Positions 1 to 9,405 of a stretch of DNA of 19,806 nt are shown here, piece by piece. Position 1 is the first letter of the stretch. Every line of letters starts with the position of its first letter. Both the position numbers and the translations under genes were made by a program. This DNA comes from Circinella minor (taxonomy: Eukaryota > Mucoromycota > Mucoromycetes > Mucorales > Lichtheimiaceae): positions 1 to 19,806 of the forward strand of contig JAEPRB010000457.1 in the NCBI GenBank assembly GCA_016758965.1, in the 5' to 3' direction. Below the pieces are notes generated by a model. It was not told the origin of the DNA. It searched no databases and worked only from the letters and a program-made list of their open reading frames with translations.

Positions 1-117
1 CGAGATGGGCTACACGATCTATATATGGCAAGCAGACGAGATGGGCTACAAGTTACTAACATACCTATGATTTTGTAGCCCATGTGGTTCTGACTTTAAA
101 TTGTTGTAGCCCATGTA
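1..117. repeat. Short direct and inverted repeat cluster at the left edge
   Basis: The 10-mer ATGGGCTACA occurs at 5-14 and 41-50. Both copies are preceded by CGAG, so 1-14 and 37-50 match over 14 bases. Its exact reverse complement, TGTAGCCCAT, occurs at 74-83 and 105-114, both followed by GT. The four copies could pair as stem-loops. The cluster is cut by the window edge, so it may be the end of a larger element such as a MITE or transposon terminus, or a terminator-like structure of an outside gene. I do not recognise the element. Confidence 0.55.
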
Positions 118-1311
118 GTAATTCTCTTTTATTATAGCAAATCAAACAATTCTGGTATACCACATAAATAAAAGTTAACAAACAAAACCACGTAATTCCA
201 TAAACAATTAGTATCTAAGGTATCGAAATAAATAATGATCTTCTTTTTTTTTTTTTATTATCTGTAACCCTCGACCTTTCTTTTTTCTTTTATCACTAAA
301 TATTAGTGTCAAATTATTTCTTTATGGTGCATTTCACTTGTAATCGCCAATAATTTATTTTATTTCAATTTTCCCAAATTCAAAAACCGCTTCTTTATTT
401 GGTCATTTGTGTTACAATTATTACTTTTTAAGTATAAAGTTAAGTGTTCTATACTAATACTTTTAATAAGTAACTACCATTTCTTTTGTAGGGTTATGGT
501 ATGATCATGATCTGATGAAACACTAGTGTGTATTAATAAATTTAAGCAGACAGATACAGTACATTACCTTGCTTAGTAGTCTTATATTATAATCCAAAAC
601 TGACTCCCTACTATCATGTAAATTTTATTATATAAAGCTTATTAAAAATATTCTTAATGGAAAGATTAAAATTAGCGTTTTCTGTTACCATGTGCTGCTA
701 TGACTACTACCGGTTGCTATGTTACGTAACATTCTTCCTTTTGTTATTACGTAACGTTAAGTTTATTGAGAATTCAATTTTTACAATTGATTAGAAACTA
801 GCTAGTAGTGTATCCATCTTGTACGTATCAAATTGCATATTCTTTTTTTTTTGTTATCTGGCGATGATTCGATTAGAAAAGGAAGAAGAAATGCTAATAA
901 TAATAAAAAATAAATGAAAATTGAAATTGAAACAGTATTTTCTTTTATTATAATCCTGAGGTCTTTTATTATATCAATAATAATGATAATTGTATCCAAT
1001 AATTTAATTTCATTACAACCCCTCCCCATTAAGCATCCGTCATAGAACAGTCGATCGTACATATCCATTCATATTCTGCTGTTTTTTACATATCAAAATT
1101 CTTTTTTTTTTTTACAAGTGCCCCATTTTTGTAATAACAACAAGAGTAAGAAAAAAAAATTAATTTCTTTAAAAAGATGTTGATTATATTAAATTATACT
1201 AGTCGTTACAAAGATGGAAAAAAAAAGCAGATTGATGTATGGATGGTTGTATTATTGCATATAAAAAGGAGAATAATGAATACTTGGAATTGAATAGATG
1301 ATAATAATTTT
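118..1311. other. Gene-free AT-rich stretch downstream of the Svp26-like gene
   Basis: About 1.2 kb without a convincing gene. It holds poly-T runs (for example 242-256 and 1104-1115) and two copies of the palindrome TTACGTAA at 722-729 and 747-754. An 88-codon open frame on the minus strand (802-1068) is low-complexity, Ile/Leu-rich and lacks recognisable motifs, so I do not call it. The right end should contain the 3' UTR of the minus-strand gene ending at 1312. Confidence 0.6.
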
Positions 1312-2495
1312 TTACATTACTTTTCGATGTTGAATGGATGATGAGGTATTAGTTGTATCATGATAATTGGCAGAAGACCAAGTTTGATTTGTTGTAGTTG
1401 TAGTATTAGTAATTGGAGGAGGATGTACAGTAGATGAAGTCATTGGATCATAGATTGATGAAGAATCGTATGTTGTTGTTGATGATGATGTTGAAGTAGG
1501 TGGAACATAGGGTGTTGTTGGTAAAACATTATTATTTTTTCGTTCAAAAATACTAAACATGGATCTTAAAAGTCCTTTTTTTTGATGTGATGGAATAGCA
1601 TCCATAGATGTTGTTGTATTACCATTACTTGTTTCTATAGATAATAATAATAATATGTTTAATAATTATAGATTTCCTAAAATTAAACTATAAAATATTG
1701 TTTATAACTACCTCCTCCTGTCATTGTTGGTAATGCATTATCATTAGCACTAAGACTAATAAAATAAGTGAATGGAATTAACCAAACACAAATACCAAAA
1801 AATGCGGCAATATCGATAAAAGGTCTATAATGGGTTGTAAAGAATTTAAACCATAAAAAATGATCTACAAATACTAGAACTATAATAATACTTAACATAT
1901 AAAACAAAACAAAATAAAATAAAACAAAAATTATGAATTAAATAGATAGAACTTACCACAACTAGCAAGAAAAGGTGGACTCGTAAGACTAATAAATGGA
2001 AATGTTTTTAAGTTCAAAGTATATATACCATGACAAAGAATGGAGAATGCTAATAATAAAAATGGTAATCGATCCACCATCCATAATAACACGTGAATAA
2101 CAATTACTGTCTATTAAAAAAAAAGTGATTTATAGTTTAGATAATATTCAAAAAAAAAAAAAAATCTATGCTTTAACGTATACTTACTACCGTCATTCCT
2201 TTAATGACTTTACGTGTATATACTGTATATTCTTCAACCTAAATATCCATTTCAATTCCCATTAGTTTTTATATTCCACTGAAAGGTTCTTTTTTATTTA
2301 TATATTTCATACCAGTTCTGCCAAATAATAAAGACCACAGGCTAATAATAATAATAATAATAATAGTTAGTTGTTTTTTTTTTTATCATCGATGAAAAAA
2401 AAATAAAGCAAAATATTTCTTTTACCTAAACTAAGTACCACAAAACAAAATGCTAATACTGTTGCAGCATATGCAATAAGGTGAAGAAAACTCAT
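1312..2495 (-). CDS. SVP26: Svp26/TEX261 family ER-Golgi membrane protein (COPII cargo adaptor)
   Basis: Six exons read on the minus strand: 2495-2426, 2341-2313, 2238-2188, 2110-1957, 1879-1712 and 1634-1312, joining in phase to 264 residues. Family landmarks are LYYLAELVEEYT near residue 25, a KTFPFISLTSPPFLASC block near residue 90, HFLWFKFF near 107, and FFGICVWLIPF followed by SLSAND and LPT around 125-150. Yeast Svp26 and animal TEX261 share these blocks in the same order. About four hydrophobic segments are visible. The family recycles between ER and Golgi and loads type II membrane proteins such as mannosyltransferases into COPII vesicles. The start is the first ATG of a hydrophobic N-terminus like that of the family. 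The C-terminus (about 110 residues after the last conserved block) is Ser/Thr/Asn-rich and longer than in yeast. All introns have GT-AG ends. Head-to-head with the next gene. Confidence 0.92.
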
Positions 2496-2683
2496 TTCTT
2501 TAGTTTTCGAATGGTTATAGTTAAAAAAAAAAAATAGAAAGATGAGAGAGAGAGAGGGTTTGCCTGGAACTGGTTTTATTTTAATTTTAAAGCAATAAAG
2601 TGTATCAACTTTTTATTTTTTTTTAAAAAGCAGCAAAGAAACTAGAACCTTTTTTTTTTTAGTGCGAGCCTTTCTTTTTTGGA
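2496..2683. promoter_or_regulatory. Shared divergent promoter of the Svp26-like and Abraxas-like genes
   Basis: Only 188 bp separate two outward-facing start codons. The interval contains a (GA)n run near 2543-2555, poly-A and poly-T tracts, and no obvious TATA box. Bidirectional transcription from this gap is inferred from the gene orientation. Confidence 0.55.
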
Positions 2684-3845
2684 ATGAACCATACTTCTAT
2701 TCGTACAAGTGGAACTGTTTTATCTGCTCTTTTATATCAATGTACAAACTCTGAAACTGACATTGTAAATTTCTAATTTCCTTTTCATATAAAGGAGAAG
2801 AAAAAAGTTGTATAAGAATATGACATATAATATATATTAATAACATGAGGATTTGATTTAGGAAGGATTCCTGACGGGAATTACAGCAACTCGAACTATA
2901 GGTGCCATTGACGATATATCAGACCAATCAAGTGATACTACCGAGCAATTGACAAGTAAAATAGATAAAAAAAAATTATTCTTTTTAACAACTTTTTATG
3001 AGTTATTATTAAACTTTGTATATTTTTAGTTATTGAAGGTCATTGTACAAGTAGGTCAAGGTTTTATAATGCTCAAGGTCAAATTGATGTTGAAAATTTA
3101 TACAACCAGTTAGGGGATAAAAAAAATAATGTGATAGGATATTTTCGATTTCGTCGACAATCCATGTTAACATTATCTGTTCGAGAAGAATCATTATTAT
3201 CCAATCTTCATGCTGTATTACCTCAATTTCGTGGTATGGCTATATTAACAGCTTCATTGGTGGAAGAAAATGATGTTTCAACACATGCTCATGATATTGC
3301 TTTTTGGGATACTGAAAGGTGAGTTTCATTTATTAATCAAAATCTTGTATATATTTATTTATTTATTAATAATAATAATAATAATTAATATTAGGCATGA
3401 AAAGATACCAATAAATATAGTGAATATGACTGAAAGTACACTTGCTTATCAACAATTTGTACCTTCTTCTACGTAAGTTTTTTTTTTTTTTTTTACAAGA
3501 TAAAAAGTTAAGATTAATTGAAGTAAATATTATATTATTATTATTTTTTTAGATTAACAAATCCAGAATTATTAAATGGTATAAATACTCAAAATATCAT
3601 TAGTCAATATGACAGTGTATATCATAAAGCAATGGAGGCTTTTAATGTAAGAAAATGATAAAGAATTAAAAGAGAAATAAAAGAATTAACCATGGATTTT
3701 TTTTTCATTTCTTTTCTAGAATGTAACACAAACAGTCATTAAAAAAGAACAAGAATTACAATTGTTAATGAATGAATTAGAAAAAGTGGATAATAATAAT
3801 AATATTAATAATGTTAGAACTCATTCACCAGCTATATCACAATAA
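2684..3845 (+). CDS. Abraxas/ABRO1-like MPN-minus scaffold (BRCC36-complex type)
   Basis: Six exons, 2684-2764, 2862-2955, 3030-3318, 3395-3472, 3553-3646 and 3720-3845, join in phase to 253 residues. Blocks match animal Abraxas proteins in order: VLSALLYQ near residue 13, TDIEGFLTG near 25, SRFYNAQGQID near 70, NNVIGYFRFRRQS near 93, then a run of FRE/L-type helix residues and STHAHDIAFWD near 150. The MPN core lacks the JAMM zinc ligands, as expected of this family, which scaffolds the deubiquitinase BRCC36 (K63-linked ubiquitin) in the BRCA1-A and BRISC complexes. A short predicted coiled coil follows near 205-240. The protein is much shorter than the human ones (about 410 residues) and lacks their long C-terminal tail. 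It ends THSPAISQ, an S-P near the end but not the SPxF motif that binds BRCA1 BRCT repeats. An AATAAA overlaps the stop codon (3841-3846). Confidence 0.83.
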
Positions 3846-4159
3846 ATAGGATTTATATATACCAAATTTATTCTACTTGAACTATATTCGTATCTTTGAG
3901 TTATTTATCCTATATTAAATATTCAAGTATAGGTTTATATACATATCCCATCTCTCATTTCTCATTTGGATTATGTAACTTTAATTTCATCCTCTTTTTT
4001 GTTTGAATAGCTTACATTTGTTACTGTTATTTGTTATTTTATTAAAAAATATATCAGAATTCAAGAACATGATAATAAAAAGGTAACAAGAGAAACCCAA
4101 AGATATATATAAAGGTGGAGAGGAAGGGAGGGAGAGAGAGAGAGAGAGGGATAATTGAA
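3846..4159. other. Convergent 3' UTR interval with a (GA)n microsatellite
   Basis: The gap between the 3' ends of the Abraxas-like gene and the minus-strand SNIP1-like gene. It has no open frame of note. A purine tract with (GA)n repeats lies at about 4117-4150, close to the SNIP1 stop codon. The stretch presumably contains both polyadenylation regions. Confidence 0.55.
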
Positions 4160-4990
4160 TTAATTATGTAACAAAACATATTCTCGTGTACTTTCACCAA
4201 ATTTTAATACGTCTTTCATTCGTAATTCAACAAACCGTGTACTTGGAATTTGATCACCATTTAAAAAAGTACCATTCGTGGATCCCAAATCAATAATAAA
4301 AGGTTTTACTACTTTTGTTTTATTCGATGGATCATTTTCTGTATCTGGAACCAATCGATATTGTAATACAGCATGTTGTTTTGAACATGATGGATGATCA
4401 ATAGGAATATCGGCCACAATACGATCACGACCCAATAAAAATGAACTTTGTCGATGAATATGTAATAAATCAATTTGTTGATCCCCCTTGAATACATAAA
4501 GACGCCATTTATCTTTCGGTTTAGCAGCTTCAGCAGGTTCATTATATTTTAATTCTACACCTTTGACTGTATTGGTTTCTGCAGCTAATTTTCCAGATAA
4601 TCCAAAATTGGGTTCTTCAGCTGGAGGGGGTGGAGAAGACGGTGATTTGGATCGACGATCATTGCGCGATCCTGATGAACCACCCCATTCATAACGTCGA
4701 TTACCTCCTTGGTTATTATTATTATATCTTCCTCTACCACCACCTCTTCCACTACCACCTCTTCCTCTTCCTCTTCCTCCTCTTTCATCTTGGTGGTGTT
4801 GTGATCTTCTTGGTGGTGAACGTGAACGTGAATGACGTCGACTATATTGTTGTGAAGGAGAACGTGATCGTTGTCGATGACGTGAAGGTGGTGGCGAACG
4901 AGAATAACGTCTTGATCGTGAATGAGAAGGTGGAGGTGAACGTGAACGATGTCGTGAAGATGACCTTGATTGATTTCTATCAGAAGGCAT
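4160..4990 (-). CDS. SNIP1/Pml1/DAWDLE-type FHA-domain splicing factor
   Basis: Uninterrupted 276-codon frame, the only intronless conserved gene here. Residues 1-65 form an Arg/Ser-rich RS-type domain with many RSRSP repeats. Residues 70-90 are an RGG-type Gly/Arg block. Residues 127-160 carry the conserved lead-in (LSGKLAAETNTVKGV, KYNEP). The FHA domain spans about 161-275: KWRLY, HIHRQSSFLLGR, IADIPIDHPSCSKQHA-like core, DLGSTNGTFLNG, LKFGESTREYVLLH. The phosphopeptide-binding residues are present (R188, S201/S203, H206, N239). In yeast the orthologue Pml1 belongs to the RES complex, which helps pre-mRNA splicing and nuclear retention of unspliced RNA. In animals SNIP1 is spliceosomal and affects microRNA processing. 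The RGG block is not a feature I know from human SNIP1. Divergent from the PPIL1-like gene. Confidence 0.93.
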   Translation of the reverse strand: MPSDRNQSRSSSRHRSRSPPPSHSRSRRYSRSPPPSRHRQRSRSPSQQYSRRHSRSRSPPRRSQHHQDERGGRGRGRGGSGRGGGRGRYNNNNQGGNRRYEWGGSSGSRNDRRSKSPSSPPPPAEEPNFGLSGKLAAETNTVKGVELKYNEPAEAAKPKDKWRLYVFKGDQQIDLLHIHRQSSFLLGRDRIVADIPIDHPSCSKQHAVLQYRLVPDTENDPSNKTKVVKPFIIDLGSTNGTFLNGDQIPSTRFVELRMKDVLKFGESTREYVLLHN

Positions 4991-5154
4991 TATTACTTTA
5001 TATTTTTTATTTTTTATTTTTGATAAAGTAAAAGTTTAAAGCGGAAAAGTAAATAAAAAGCGGTTCTTATTGCTTTAAAAAAAAAGTGCAGCGCATTTTT
5101 TTTTTTTTTCACTCTCTCTTTTTTTTTAACTTTGGTCCCTCTTTTTTAATAATA
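4991..5154. promoter_or_regulatory. Shared divergent promoter of the SNIP1-like and PPIL1-like genes
   Basis: 164 bp between two outward-facing start codons. It contains a poly-T tract (about 5097-5110) and a CT-rich stretch (5111-5143) just before the cyclophilin ATG, typical of fungal initiation regions. No TATA box was seen. Bidirectional use is inferred from the layout. Confidence 0.55.
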
Positions 5155-6291
5155 ATGAGTGAAGCAAAGACAGTCATTTTGGAAACCTCTATGGGTGTGA
5201 TTCATATTGAACTTTATACGAAACATGCACCAAAGTATGTATTATTATTATTTTAAAGAAAAAAAAAGAATGGGTTTGAAGAATAAAAGCAAGAGTTAAT
5301 GAATCATATAACTCATATTAATGAGGAATCTTTTTTAAAAATAGAACTTGTAAGAACTTTTATGAACTTGTAAGTAAAAGTATAAATATATATTTATATA
5401 ACTGGATATTTCATTTCATTTTATTTTTTGAAATTTCACGTATAAAAGAAAAAAAGAAAAAGGACTCATTGCGCATGTCATATTTTATGAAATAGGCTAG
5501 ACGTGGTTACTATGATGGTGTTAGTGTAAGTATAATTATTCCAATATGTTGCTATGATACTGAATTTTTAGTATACTCATTTATTTATAAAACTCTGATT
5601 AATTTATAGTTCCATCGTATCATTGAGGTAAAAAAAAAAGCTTGATCTAGTATTTGACTTTATTTCATTGCATATATGACAAAAATTTAATTATATTTTC
5701 TTAAAAAAAATATAGAACTTTATGATTCAAGGTAAGAAAAAGAAAAAAGAGAAAAGAGAAACAGGATTAAATTTTTAATATATATATATATATATAATAA
5801 ATTAAGGTGGTGATCCAACTGGTACGGGTCGAGGTGGATCATCCATTTATGGTGATAAATTTGAAGATGAAATCAATCGTGAATTGAAGCATACAGGTGC
5901 TGGCATCTTAAGTATGGCTAATTCAGGTTCAAATACAAATGGTTCACAATTCTTTATTACTTTGGCACCTACTCCATGGCTTGATGGTAAAGTATAATTT
6001 TTTATTTTATTTTATTATTTTTTAAAAAAAAAGAAGAAAACCATTATAGATTTTATTAATATAATGTATGTGAATGTTAATTATTAGGAAAACATACTAT
6101 TTTTGGTCGAGTAAGTGATGGTATGAATGTTGTAAAGAAAATGGGATTAGTAGCAACAGATGCAACAGATCGGTAAGTTGATGATTATTTAAACTTTTAA
6201 ACAATAAAAGAGAACTTTAATAAATGATATATATATATTATAACTTAGACCCAAGGATTCTGTTCGTATCATGAAGGCTCATGCAGAATAA
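5155..6291 (+). CDS. PPIL1: Cyclophilin, PPIL1 type (spliceosomal peptidyl-prolyl isomerase)
   Basis: Eight exons, 5155-5234, 5345-5369, 5496-5525, 5610-5627, 5716-5731, 5807-5986, 6088-6172 and 6249-6291, join in phase to 158 residues. This is almost the length of human PPIL1 (166). The order follows PPIL1: [92 protein letters not shown]. The isomerase residues are all present (FHR Arg, FMIQ Phe/Met/Gln, SQFF Phe, WLDGKH Trp and His), so the enzyme should be active. PPIL1 docks on SKIP/Prp45 in the activated spliceosome. Exons 4 and 5 are only 18 and 16 nt. The intron before exon 6 ends in AAG rather than the usual YAG. An AATAAA lies about 40 bp after the stop. Confidence 0.95.
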
Positions 6292-6514
6292 AAAAAAAAA
6301 ACAGGAAATTAGAAAAAACTTTGTATATGCATGAATAAAATAAAATATAAAATATTGTTTCCCATGGTTTTTTAGTATCATCCTTTCTCCTTATTGGAGA
6401 ATGAATGATTGTTTCCAAAGAAAAAATTAATTTTGGGGTTGTAGTTGAATTATTGGTTTCTTTTTTTTTTTTTTCGGGCCTATCTTAATTGAAAAAGTAT
6501 ATAACTTTTTTGTG
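6292..6514 (+). promoter_or_regulatory. Intergenic spacer and probable Elongin-A promoter
   Basis: 223 bp between the PPIL1-like stop and the Elongin-A start. The first part holds an AATAAA at 6334-6339. The second part has a poly-T run at about 6460-6474 about 40 bp before the ATG. No distinct TATA box was recognised. Confidence 0.4.
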
Positions 6515-8061
6515 ATGCCAAAAGAGATTAAATCTTTAGTTGCCATTTCTCAAGATATATTAGCACGACATCTCGAAGGTAATTTTTCTCTTTTCCATTT
6601 ATTTCTAAAATAAATAATGAATCATTATATTAAAAATCTTATTCTATAATAAAAAAAAATAGGACTTGACGATGTTGGAAGTACACCTTATTCACTATTG
6701 AAACCAGCGTTACGCAAAGCAACTCCTAAACAATTATTTCGCATAGAAAAAGCAAATCCTGTAAAATAAAAAAATATATCTTTTTTTTTTTTTTTATAGA
6801 AAGAATAATAATAAACAGGAAAATTAATCATGTTTTTTATTTTTATTGTATAGCACTTGCGACAAGAATGTAATGGTAATATAAGATATTAAAAGATATA
6901 TAATTTATTATATAAATTAACATTATTAGTTTCTATATATTATAGAATTATGGTTAAATCATTGTTTATCTTATGTGGATATTCGTGAAGCATATCATCA
7001 AGGAGAACATCAAGATCCAACGAAATGGCGAAGAACATATATGGTAATAATAATTTTTATTAAGATATAAATTTCATGTAATATAAATATAAATAGATAT
7101 TCATTGATAGTATATAATTTATTAGCAACGATTTAAAGAAACTGAACGAAAAAGAGAATTGATTAGTGCTAAAGTTAAAAAACAATATACAAAAATACAA
7201 AATGAAAAAGCAGCTAAATCAATTAAAGTTTTAAGTGGTTATGTACCAACACAAGGTCGTGGTAGTTCTTCTTATGATAATGCTAGTAAGTTTTAAAAAT
7301 AATATATGAATATTACAAGACACATAATAATAATTATATATCATTTAGAACGTAATCAAACAAGTAAATTATTTCAAGAAACTCGTCGTGCTGCTAATCG
7401 AAGGTGAATTTTATTATTTTAATTAAATGTTATAAATTTATTAATACATTCTTCTTCTTTTAATTTTTCAGTCATGCTATGTATCGACCAACACAACAAC
7501 GTTCATCTTCCTCTATTTTTGTATCTAATAAATCTCATCGTTCTTTACCTTTATCAACAAATATTGTACCAGTATCAAAACCAACATCTATATTATCAAA
7601 AGCTTATAATAATTTAAGACAACAACATCTTTCACCTCCACAACATTTTATTTCTCAACCACTTATACCACCCCCTTCTCATCGTATTGAATTACCAGAA
7701 AGACAAGTTGAAAAGAAACATAATAATACGAATCAAATTTATATGAAAAAACCTACATCTATTACAACAACAACAACAACAACAACAACACCAGTAAGTT
7801 AAATATTCATCCTTTTTATTTATTTTTTTTAACTAATTAATTTATTTTATTTAGTTTAAAACGACGACTTTATCTAAAAGAAAACGATTAGAATCACCTA
7901 TTTCAAGAAAGGAAACTCAATCTAGAAAACCAGCAGCACTTGTCAATTATGATATATTTAAACAGGTAAAGTCAAGGAAGAGAGGAATATATTTTGAATG
8001 AAGATATAATAATAATTTGTTATATATATATATATATTATATATTTTTATATATAGTTGTC

Positions 8062-8065
<4 letters not shown>
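6515..8065 (+). CDS. Elongin-A (RNA polymerase II transcription factor SIII subunit A)
   Basis: Nine exons, 6515-6578, 6663-6760, 6854-6875, 6946-7043, 7126-7285, 7349-7403, 7472-7793, 7855-7965 and 8057-8065, join in phase to 312 residues. Residues 7-16 (SLVAISQDIL) occupy the BC-box position that binds Elongin C, and 28-60 form the F-box-like block (VGSTPYSLLKPALRKATPKQL, then FRIEKANPHL). ELWLNHC and WRRTYMQRFKETERKRELI follow, as in the family. The remainder is Ser/Thr/Gln-rich with a poly-Thr run from an ACA repeat near 7763-7790, and a basic TLSKRKRLES segment. Elongin-A acts in transcript elongation and as the substrate receptor of a Cul3/Cul5-type ligase that ubiquitylates stalled polymerase; yeast Ela1 is the counterpart. 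The BC-box cysteine is Ser here. The last exon is only TTG-TCA-TAA. If intron 8 is retained, the frame ends a few codons later instead (TGA near 8000). Confidence 0.85.
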
Positions 8066-8094
<29 letters not shown>

Positions 8095-8214
8095 CTTCAA
8101 TTGTAGATATATTGATTATTTTTATAAAAAAAAAAAAAAAAAGTGATATAAACTATGTACTAAAAAAAGAGAAGGAAGAGAGAGAGAAAGGATAAAGAAA
8201 AGAAGAGTGGTTTT
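8066..8214. repeat. Tail-to-tail spacer with (TAA)n microsatellite and poly-A
   Basis: A (TAA)n array follows the Elongin-A stop (8063-8091), and a poly-A run lies at about 8127-8143. A purine-rich (GA) tract follows at 8168-8190. This is the convergent 3' region of Elongin-A and H2A.Z. No gene is seen. Confidence 0.7.
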
Positions 8215-8802
8215 TTAAATTTTCTTTCCCATTTTAGTTTTACCAATCAATGATTTATGAATATGAGGTAAAACACCACCACCTGCAATAGTTGCTTTAA
8301 TCAAAGTATCCAATTCTTCATCACCACGAATAGCTAATTGTAAGTGTCGAGGAGTAATACGTTTCACTTTTAAATCTTTTGTTGCGTTACCAGCTAATTC
8401 AAGTACTTCTGCAGTTAAATATTCAAGAATAGCTGCTGTATAAACTGCTGCTTTGGCTCCTACACGTGCGTTATTTCGACTTTTTTCTTTAAGATAACGA
8501 TGAATACGACCTACAGGAAACTATTCAAGTTGGAATTTTTTTAGTTTTTAATCTCTTTTTATTTTTATTTTTCATTATTATTATTATTATTATAATATAT
8601 ACCTGAAGACCAGATCGTGCCGATTGAGACAAAATAGGTGCTCTATCCTTTTTTTCTGTTTGTTGTGTTGTTGATTCAGGTGCTCGGTCAGCCTACAAAA
8701 TTTTGTTTTTAATTTATTTTTTATTTAAAAAAGAAATGATTAGTTTATATATATATATATATACATTTAACATTATAATCCAATTGTTTTTTTTTTTACC
8801 AT
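8215..8802 (-). CDS. HTZ1: Histone variant H2A.Z with ATG-only first coding exon
   Basis: Coding exons on the minus strand are 8802-8800 (the ATG alone), 8692-8603 and 8520-8215, giving 132 residues. The histone fold is clear: [60 protein letters not shown]. The tail [19 protein letters not shown] is diagnostic of H2A.Z rather than canonical H2A. H2A.Z replaces H2A in nucleosomes beside promoters, deposited by SWR1. The start was chosen because the ATG is followed directly by a GT donor, and splicing to 8692 gives an N-tail of the expected length (31 residues before FPVGR). The N-tail is odd: it is acidic/Gln/Thr-rich with a repeated DRAP and a single Lys pair, and lacks the spaced acetylatable lysines usual in H2A.Z. 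Divergent from myosin-I. Confidence 0.92.
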
Positions 8803-9405
8803 TTGAAGAAGTTAAAAAGCGCGTATTAAAGATTTTTGTTGTGCGCGCGCCTGTTCTCTCTCTTTTTGCTTTACAATCAATGATTTTTTTTTTTTTTTTT
8901 TTGAAAAAAAGTTATTCTATTAAACTCCGACATTTTTCTCTGGAAGCAGAGAGAAAAAAAAATAATAATCCCAATTTACATGAGGGTTGCCTAGATATAA
9001 AACAATTATTTCTAAAATAAGATTCATCTCCAAGATAAAGAATTCTATTATTATTTCTTCATTGGTTAAAAACAACAACAACGATTTATATACTATTAAG
9101 ATGGGCGGATAAAAAAAAAATAGAAAAAAAAAAAAGTTCGGGTGCGTCGATCCCTTTTTAACACCTTTTTTTTTTTTTTTGGGTTTCACCGTCATAATTA
9201 TTTTTATAACATTTAGGAACAAAAGGAAACGAAACATATTAACTTTTTAAGGAAGTAAACAGGCCTTGGCTGTTTTTTTTTTGAGACTCGTGCTCCCCTT
9301 ATAATATATTCGGTATTTTAAATTTTTATAAATGGAATAAACTTGCTGGAAAATCATAAAGTCAAAAAATTCTTCTTTTTATTCATTATATATATATATT
9401 GAACC
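8803..9405. promoter_or_regulatory. Divergent promoter region of H2A.Z and class I myosin
   Basis: 603 bp between outward-facing start codons. It is rich in long poly-T and poly-A tracts (8885-8902, 9110-9135, 9164-9180). It contains a GC-rich island CGCGCGC at about 8843 on the H2A.Z side and an AT-alternating TATA-like run at 9387-9400 just before the myosin ATG. The open frames here (for example 8920-9237 on the minus strand) are low-complexity and not credible genes. Confidence 0.5.

Noticed and set aside
802..1068. 88-codon minus-strand frame with a hydrophobic stretch
   Set aside because: Low-complexity Ile/Leu/Lys composition expected from AT-rich DNA, no family motif, no clear promoter.
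4630..5031. 133-codon plus-strand frame
   Set aside because: Antisense reading of the Arg/Ser-rich part of the SNIP1-like gene, whose FHA domain is unambiguous on the other strand.
8703..9237. Overlapping 105-codon frames on both strands
   Set aside because: They run through intron and promoter DNA between H2A.Z and myosin-I and are rich in Phe/Lys from poly-T/poly-A.
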